DNA from: Sugiyamaella lignohabitans
Taxonomy: Eukaryota; Ascomycota; Dipodascomycetes; Dipodascales; Trichomonascaceae
NCBI RefSeq assembly: GCF_001640025.1
Contig: NC_031674.1
Span: 4,833,501 to 4,897,500, forward strand
DNA length: 64,000 nucleotides
Reading direction: 5' to 3'
Made by a program: the position numbers and the translations under genes. Shown here one piece after another: positions 57,836 to 64,000 of this stretch (within the stretch, counting starts at the first letter, position 1; each line of letters opens with the position of its first letter). The notes under the pieces were generated by a model. The model did not search any database. It was not told where the DNA came from and saw nothing but the letters and a program-made list of their open reading frames with translations.

Positions 57836-58058
57836 AACTCTAGTTAGCTGGAGGGGGGGATTAAGGATTTGTTATAATAAATGTCGTATTATCTATCACT
57901 AAAGCGGACAATTTAGCTGTGTATATGAGTAGTCTAGCTATTGTATACATATTTCTGGCTTATAAATAATTTGTAGCTTCCTATTCCTAAAAATATTGAA
58001 TTAAAGCAATAACCACTTATAAGATGGTCGACAACTCTGACTGCAGACTTGAAAGCCT

Positions 58059-59480
58059 TTAACAAAAGGCATAACCGGCGGTGAAGATGCCGATCAGTGA
58101 AATCATAACTGTAGATAGGTATTCCATCTTGCTCAATGAGTCACTAGTTGCAGTAGTTCCTGAAGACGCCACAGATCCAGTTGTGGTCGTACCAGCAGTA
58201 GAAGCCGCGGCTGCTGTATCTGACGGGTCGCTGCTAGCACCTGTCGTTGATGCCTTCGCTTTTGAGCTACTAGTAGAACTAGCTACATTGCTTACATTTA
58301 CCAAACTCTTAGTGGAGGAATCCGATGTGCTGGTTTGTTTAACTTGGGAGGCAACGGGCACAGAACCTGAAGCACTCCTATCGCCATCATTACCTCCGAG
58401 TTGACTAACCGTGACGGCAGAAACTGTTTGAAGATTTTTGTCATCTTTACCCTTGTCCAAATCATAGCCAACCGCTGCAAATGAACCTAATATATGTTTA
58501 TCATCCGTGATTTGAACTGAACTTTCCGTGAGATTACTGTTAGAAGTAAAAACATATGAAGAGTTGCCACTAACGGTAGCACCAGATGGTGGATCGTAAC
58601 ACTCAACCGAAATATCTTTCAAAGTGACAAACAAATACCCGGGATCACTGAACTCCGGCATATTCCAATCGATAGGACCGCCTGCCCAATCTACTGTTCC
58701 TTGACCGTTTAGCTCTGAACCGCCAGGCCAAAGGGACAATTGGACAATCCCTGGAGTTTGGGGGTACATATATTGGCCAGTTGTCGAGTTATAAGTGTCT
58801 GCTTTGTTGAGAGTTCGGGCCACTTGACCATCGATCAGCCACTGGATTCTATCTTCTGACCAATCAAATTCGTAGGTATGGAAGCTCTCATTAGTAGACG
58901 ATAATGATATGGAAGCGCCATTTGTGTAATTTAGTATACCTTCGTAGTAGAAGTTGGTTTGAGCTTGTCCAACATTAGAGCCAACAAACTCGTAATCAAT
59001 TTCATCCTTACTGGGCGACATGATAATAAAAGCCGATACAACACCATCGCCATGTGAAGTCTTCAGTGTTGCCGATACCTTACCATACCAAACAGCAGAG
59101 GTCGATGAGATTACAGTGCCGTAAGATTGATTAGCCATGGTGAGTAAGACATTACCACCGTAGTCAAGAACTTGGCCATTGGTAGTCCAACCATATTTCG
59201 AGTTATCACCCAGATATTTCGTCTGATCAGCGATCATATCGGAACTGGTGAATTGATATTCTTTGGAATTACATACCGGTAAAGGAACACACGCGGAAGA
59301 GTTGAATGAGTGAGCAACATCACAGGCACCAAGGCAGTACAAACCAGTACCACATTCGCCATATTGAGAACAACATGGGGAATCTTCGGGGCAATTCTTT
59401 CCATTTCCACAAGATGGTGCCGAATCACACAGCACCCTTCCCACTAAAGCAGCTAATGACACCAAAGGGAGTAGTCTCAT
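58059..59480 (-). CDS. UTR2: GH16 chitin-glucan transglycosylase of the cell wall (Crh family), GPI-anchored
   Basis: 473-aa wall enzyme that cross-links chitin to beta-glucan. A signal peptide (residues 1-18, ending VLCDS) is followed by a Cys-rich chitin-binding (CBM18) module at ~23-63 (CCSQYGECGTGLYC). The GH16 domain follows with the catalytic sequence DEIDYEFVG: Glu160 nucleophile, Asp162, Glu164 acid/base. WSEDRIQWLIDG and IQLSLWPGG-like strands lie downstream. After ~370 comes a Ser/Thr-rich stem and a hydrophobic C-terminus (YLSTVMISLIGIFTAGYAF) that reads as a GPI signal. The CBM18 is found in Utr2/Crh2 and absent from Crh1, hence the symbol. Confidence 0.9.
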   Translation of the reverse strand: MRLLPLVSLAALVGRVLCDSAPSCGNGKNCPEDSPCCSQYGECGTGLYCLGACDVAHSFNSSACVPLPVCNSKEYQFTSSDMIADQTKYLGDNSKYGWTTNGQVLDYGGNVLLTMANQSYGTVISSTSAVWYGKVSATLKTSHGDGVVSAFIIMSPSKDEIDYEFVGSNVGQAQTNFYYEGILNYTNGASISLSSTNESFHTYEFDWSEDRIQWLIDGQVARTLNKADTYNSTTGQYMYPQTPGIVQLSLWPGGSELNGQGTVDWAGGPIDWNMPEFSDPGYLFVTLKDISVECYDPPSGATVSGNSSYVFTSNSNLTESSVQITDDKHILGSFAAVGYDLDKGKDDKNLQTVSAVTVSQLGGNDGDRSASGSVPVASQVKQTSTSDSSTKSLVNVSNVASSTSSSKAKASTTGASSDPSDTAAAASTAGTTTTGSVASSGTTATSDSLSKMEYLSTVMISLIGIFTAGYAFC

Positions 59481-61049
59481 TCTAACCAGGTCACAGAGAA
59501 AAATTGTAAGTAGAAAATGTAACGAGTGAATAAAAGTTGTCAGGATGAAGCAGATTTGGCGAAAGTTATTATACTAGGCGCAGTAAAAGTTTAAATACTT
59601 TGCCAATCTTTCGTTCTCCTTTTCATTCTTACAGTTTAGAATAGCCGCTACAGACTTGGTTTTTTGTGTCAAATTGTGCATTGATCGCCCATTTGACGGC
59701 CGTGAACGTTAGATTACCCATCGCGATGCAGCTAGATCTCAAATGATAAGCAGGGATTTCGCCTTATATAGTAATACGTCGTGCATGTCCATCAAAATCG
59801 GAATAGGTCAAAATACTACTATGTAAACACACATATCTTTAGACTTTAAATTGATACACGGTCGAGGCTAATGAAAAGCAAAAAATCCACGCAAACAACT
59901 AGTGTATTGCGCCAAGTCGACAAAAGCGATAAATTAACACGCATTTACAGTCGGACTTTTGGAAGTTGTCTAAGCTCGAAAATCTGTCGTAGCATCCAAC
60001 ATTCTGAACAATCTTGGCAAGGTGGCAAGGCTGAAGATCATACATTTATATAACCATGTCGATCGAACTGACATGACGTAAACTGATATACAAAGAAAGC
60101 AAGGATAATGTATTATAGCCATATCTAAAAATAAACTGGTTTTAGCGAATAAATTTGTCACGTTGTAGTTGTCCGAAATGAAATGTAGGCAGGGATCAGA
60201 AAATTTGAGTTTTATGGTCAACAAAACGGCAAATGATGTGTGCCAGGCCCTAAAGATTGTTAGTTGATACAAGCGACTGGTAGAGACACCAAAGATCAAC
60301 AAAGTACGGCATACTCCCATTCCTTCATATTACGGACAAACTGGAAGAGGGAAGAACGATTTTATGATTCCTGATGCCACGCTCTTTACGATATCAACCA
60401 ATATTCAATGTGGAGTAGAGCAGATTTTTGCATTAAAAATCGGATCAGCAAGGCTTGGCCACAGTATATATACTAAGGGTTGGCATAGAGTGGCTATATA
60501 GCTTGGCATCTTATCTAGTATGTTGGGGCACAAGAATTTAAGGTATCTACTACGACCATTACCATCTATATTAGACCTTACATAAGAAACAGGCATGAAT
60601 CTAATGGTTCAATATGTGAGTTCAAAGTCGACAGTCATATGGGGATCCTAGAGCCTCGACCATTATCCCTTAAATGTCAATAAGATTTTTGCAATTTTGG
60701 TGACAGCATGAAATATTAACGGGTGTTGTAAGATTGACTGATCTCACTTCTTAGTGGATATCCATAGCCAATATACATCGTGAACCAGTATCTTATATAC
60801 TTGATCTGAGGTTTATAGAGATAAAGAAGGTGTTCACAGTTTCTGTGTTGATATGAAACACAGGGGTAGCTCATGCTGGAGTCATGGTCAGTCAGAAGGA
60901 CCATACTATCGGACTCAGTTTTGTGTCATAAGGACACTGTGTCTACTACTACGAAGCCGAAGATGGCAAATCTGCAGTCGACTTCCAGTTTGGTTGTGAT
61001 TCTAAACTGTCAATTATAAGTTAGACCACCAAAATAGGATATCCAGGCT
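59481..61049. other. 1.6-kb stretch without a supported gene
   Basis: UTR2 promoter followed by sequence with only short frames. A TATATA-like run lies near 59764-59769. It may include flanking or further decayed parts of the LINE beyond 61 kb, but I see no motif. Confidence 0.45.
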
Positions 61050-63160
61050 CAAAACATACATGGGGAGAAGTCTATTTCGAAATCTTTTAAATAATAAGTG
61101 GTAAACTGGATTCCAAATGTTGTGTAGTCGTTGAAACTGGGCAGTTTGTCGCCTAATAGTGGGCACTCGTTCATGATATGAGAGACAATCTCTAGAGACT
61201 GCCGCAATGACATAGTTGCTCGGCGTCCTTGACGTGAAAAAGTTAAAACAACTTATCCGCCAGTGCATGGCCGGACCGAAACGTATTAAAGCACTTAACA
61301 GTCGACAAGTCCATTTTGATTAGATATTTAAGTTGAAGTGGGGATTCCTTGCTGTACCCTTGACCTTTCCGTTGTGATACCGACACTTTCAGTTGTAGAT
61401 TGTAAACTGTTTTCCAGTGGTCTAGTTCCTGTTCCTTGAGTGGTTTGACAGCCACTTTTTCATTCCGCCCATTGGGCGTTATTTTGATCCGCCACTACCC
61501 TTCGAGACTCCCAATGTGGTTTATCCTTCACTGATCCTCTTAGGCGAGAGAAATTGCTCCCTTCCAAGGGAACCACCGTCGATTTACAAAGAGGTGAATT
61601 CTCAGAAGGATGGTCCATTTCCACGGCTAGTGGGTTGTGACTATTCAGTCTGGTGGTAGTCGCAGAGTTCGCACCTGCGTCGTATACTTGAAATCGATGT
61701 CAAGCGGAACTACCCCCCCCCCCCCCCCCCCTGATTCGTGATGTAGGATATAGATTGGCGTACTCTTAACTGCTCGCAGTATATGCCTTAGACACGCGTT
61801 TTGGATCAGTTAAAGTTGGTATTAAGAACGTAGACCAGACTTCAGCCCAATATTGCATGATAGAACGGGCACAGGGTAGGTAAAACTGAAGGACTACTCT
61901 GCCAGTCGTCCATTTGTAGCGGCCATCAAGGTGCCAGAGGTGAGCAAGAGCTCCCTGAGATTTAGATGCCACGGATTTAATATGGGCCGTGGATGTGAAC
62001 CCTTTATCCAGTACGATTCCCAGGAGCTTTACCTCGTCTTGCGGCAGTCCAATAGGCCCATTAGGCAAACGAAGCGGTGTCGGATCGGGTTGTGATTTTT
62101 TGAACTGGATGCGAGTTTCTCACCATAATCAATTTCTTTGTAGTTGAATAACATGGCTTAACATGGCAAGATACGAGTCTACACGCGTAGACTGTGATAT
62201 CGTCTACATATCCAATGACTATGCGCCCAAGGATCCAACCAATCGATAGAGAGATATTGTGTAAATAGGAAAGCGCAAAAGTGAGATAAGAGATCCTTGA
62301 GGGATTCCTGTCTTGGTTGAGCTCATGTCATTCGTGACCCTCTCAGCAGTGAGTGAGATATAGCGGTGTAACATGAAATGATACACTAAGTAAATTGCGG
62401 CTGTCGGTAACTCCATATCCGTCAAAAGTCTAATCAAGGTGTCCCTATGGACATTGTTAAGGCACCTCGTATATCAATCATCAAGACACTTGTTGCCGGT
62501 CAGTATAATAGGAGCAAATATCATGCGCTAACTTCAAGATCGCGTCTTGTAAACTACTCTGATCGCGAACCAAACAGATACTTGGAGAGAGAATTTGTCG
62601 TGTCAGGTACTCCATGCTCTCTTCCACGATCATCTCCAGTAGCTTCCCGATTGTGTTTTCGTGAGATAGGGCGATGGGCCTTCATAGCTGTAGACGAGTA
62701 TCCCCAGTTTCTTTAGGATGACAGTGTGACACACTCTCATTTCTAGCTATTCGATGTGAAAGCATTTGATTGGAACTATCCACACCTGTTACAGGGTGTC
62801 CATTCTAGTGACGGCTAGTCCTGGAGTGTCTTGTGGATGCCAAACAAAGCTTGTTCAACTTCTTCCTTCACCTCCAATTGGGCCAGCGAACTGGGTCTTT
62901 CAACAATTTCTGGCAGTATTCCCTTAGAGGTAATGCATGACAAAAGCCCCGATTGCTTCAAGCTATTTTGCAACTTCTCTTCTTCGGCATGGCATGAGCA
63001 GAGTTATGAATTTGATAGTAAGGCTACTGAATCGTATGCTATGGAGTGTGAACACTGTCCCATCTAGCAATTTATTACCCTTAGTATATGCGTTTATTAA
63101 GCTTCTTGTCCTTGTTCTTGCGGCGCAAGCATGTGAACCCGTAGTGTGGGTCATAATCTA
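61050..63160 (-). mobile_element. Decayed LINE-type (non-LTR) retrotransposon, reverse-transcriptase region
   Basis: Reading the minus strand downward from about 63.15 kb gives the order of a LINE ORF2, in several frames and with stops. First comes a pre-RT/early RT part (62960-62450, with AYLLL-like and HRPIS fragments). The palm motif GIPQGS lies at about 62292-62308 and YVDD at 62200-62211, one base out of frame with it. A thumb segment with LGIVLD and SQGALAHLWHLDGRY is at 61766-62068. After a homopolymer tract comes a C-terminal domain with RSGHALADKLF and a CX1C...H-X4-C zinc-knuckle (LCHCG at 61201-61215; HIMNECP near 61160-61180) that is also split by a frameshift. Tad/I-like clades have this post-RT knuckle. 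No intact ORF remains; the endonuclease and both ends were not identified. Confidence 0.8.
61713..61731. repeat. 19-base C/G homopolymer
   Basis: Nineteen consecutive C on the plus strand, inside the LINE remnant between the thumb and C-terminal parts. Such runs are rare and length is error-prone in sequencing. Confidence 0.9.
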
Positions 63161-64000
63161 TTTTTTTTCGTCCCAACCTGTCTGCTTTGGTGAACGGCCT
63201 GTCTAGCAATGATATCCTTGTGGTCTTTTCCAGTTACTTGCGCTTACGTTTGGTGCGCTTTCTGGGTAACCCCTTTAGTCCACTTCTTTTGCTCCTTGCG
63301 GGTTGTTCAGGCGTGAGGGTCTGCCTCCAGCGGCTGGAGCTCTGCCCAGACCCCGTCCCAGACCCCGTTCCTTTTCGCATTGCGCTAGAGTCATTTCTTC
63401 GAGGTTCCTGCACTCTGGGGTTTCATCTCTGTTGTTTCCTAACTCTGAGACTTCGCTTTTCCTCTCGAGTCCTTGTAAAGTCCATGTAATTCGCTGTGTC
63501 ATGTTTATGCAATTCTTCCCGAAACTTAACCACGTTCAGAGAATAGCGCTGTTCGCCATTTTCTCAGCGCGTTTAGGGAGGGTTTTATAGCTCCGCAAAT
63601 CTCTAGACTGTTTGGTCATCTCCACAACTCGAGGTCGTTGGGCGGGTTTAAGAGCTCCCTGGACTTAGTTTTTTATCATTTGTGTTTCAGTGACAGCTTC
63701 TTTCATCTCATAGTGTATTGCTCCATTTCAGGGATCTCTCTGTTGATAATTCTCTAAGTAAGTACTCTCTACTCGTTTATTTCCGTTAGCCCCTCGTGGC
63801 GTTTCACGTGCCGGGTCGTAAGTCTATTTCTTCTCAAATTGTATCGCGCCTCAATCTAGCTTAGAGTTTTTCTCGACGTTTCTTGGCTTTACGTCAGACA
63901 GTGCTTGAAGTCCAAGTTGAAGGCACAATTATCAGTCGACTTTCCCAATCACGTTTTGATAAACACCAACCAGATGCGACTTCTTGTCTTTACTCATATT
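63161..64000. other. Window end without a supported gene
   Basis: Short frames on both strands. A minus-strand frame at 63275-63502 is rich in charged residues and Gly/Arg and could be more of the LINE, but lacks a diagnostic motif. TTTCACGTGCC occurs near 63802. Confidence 0.4.

Noticed and set aside
59970..60320. 116-codon minus-strand frame with hydrophobic patches
   Set aside because: No recognisable motif, no promoter context and irregular composition; likely chance in AT-rich DNA.

Overview
The window is nuclear DNA of an ascomycete yeast (Saccharomycotina). It is gene-dense, with about 23 protein genes (roughly 20 with a recognisable family), one tRNA and short spliceosomal introns. 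All 11 introns I could place (nine in coding sequence, one whose acceptor lies next to a start codon, one separating a tiny first exon) have donor GTAAGT, except one GTATGT. Their branch points are YTAAC-like (TACTAAC variants), 7-12 nt before the 3' splice site. That very short spacing is like Yarrowia and related early-diverging yeasts rather than Saccharomyces. A CTG codon sits at an invariant Leu of PRP43 (53740-53742), so CTG means Leu and this is not a CUG-Ser yeast. I infer a Dipodascales-like species but cannot name it.

Layout. 1-5.7 kb: TRP3 (-), RFA3 (+, three exons), a small unknown gene (-), and an Spt21/Ams2-type GATA factor (-). 5.7-7.4 kb: no gene. 7.4-14.1 kb: ALG5 (+), SAC1 (-), MRC1 (-). 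14.1-19.2 kb: guanine deaminase (+) and GND1 (-) with a 19-nt first exon. 19.2-21.9 kb: mostly gene-free, with one candidate small membrane protein. 21.9-30.4 kb: CFD1 (+), an unknown coiled-coil protein (-), YEA4-type nucleotide-sugar transporter (+), BAG-domain co-chaperone (-), NAA30/MAK3 (-), RXT2 (+). 30.7-39 kb: RTT107 (-), secreted aspartic protease (+), TIF32/eIF3a (-). 39-42.5 kb: no gene. 42.6-55.5 kb: a 1711-aa unknown protein (+), RGD2-type F-BAR/DEP/RhoGAP (+), COQ8 (-), PRP43 (+). 56-59.5 kb: tRNA-Trp, JLP1-like sulfonate dioxygenase (+), UTR2/CRH-type GH16 wall transglycosylase (-). 59.5-64 kb: no intact gene; it holds a broken LINE-type (non-LTR) retrotransposon on the minus strand with a 19-base homopolymer.

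Most genes are unlinked housekeeping functions. One loose theme is replication and S phase: RFA3, MRC1, RTT107 and the Spt21/Ams2-like regulator all have ACGCG (MCB-like) elements upstream, though some unrelated neighbours do too. TRP3 has a perfect Gcn4 site. I did not find a convincing new multi-gene system. The items most worth checking are the LINE remnant, the duplicated hairpin at 55.76-55.87 kb, the RhoGAP without a visible arginine finger, the large unknown protein, and the candidate small ORFs.
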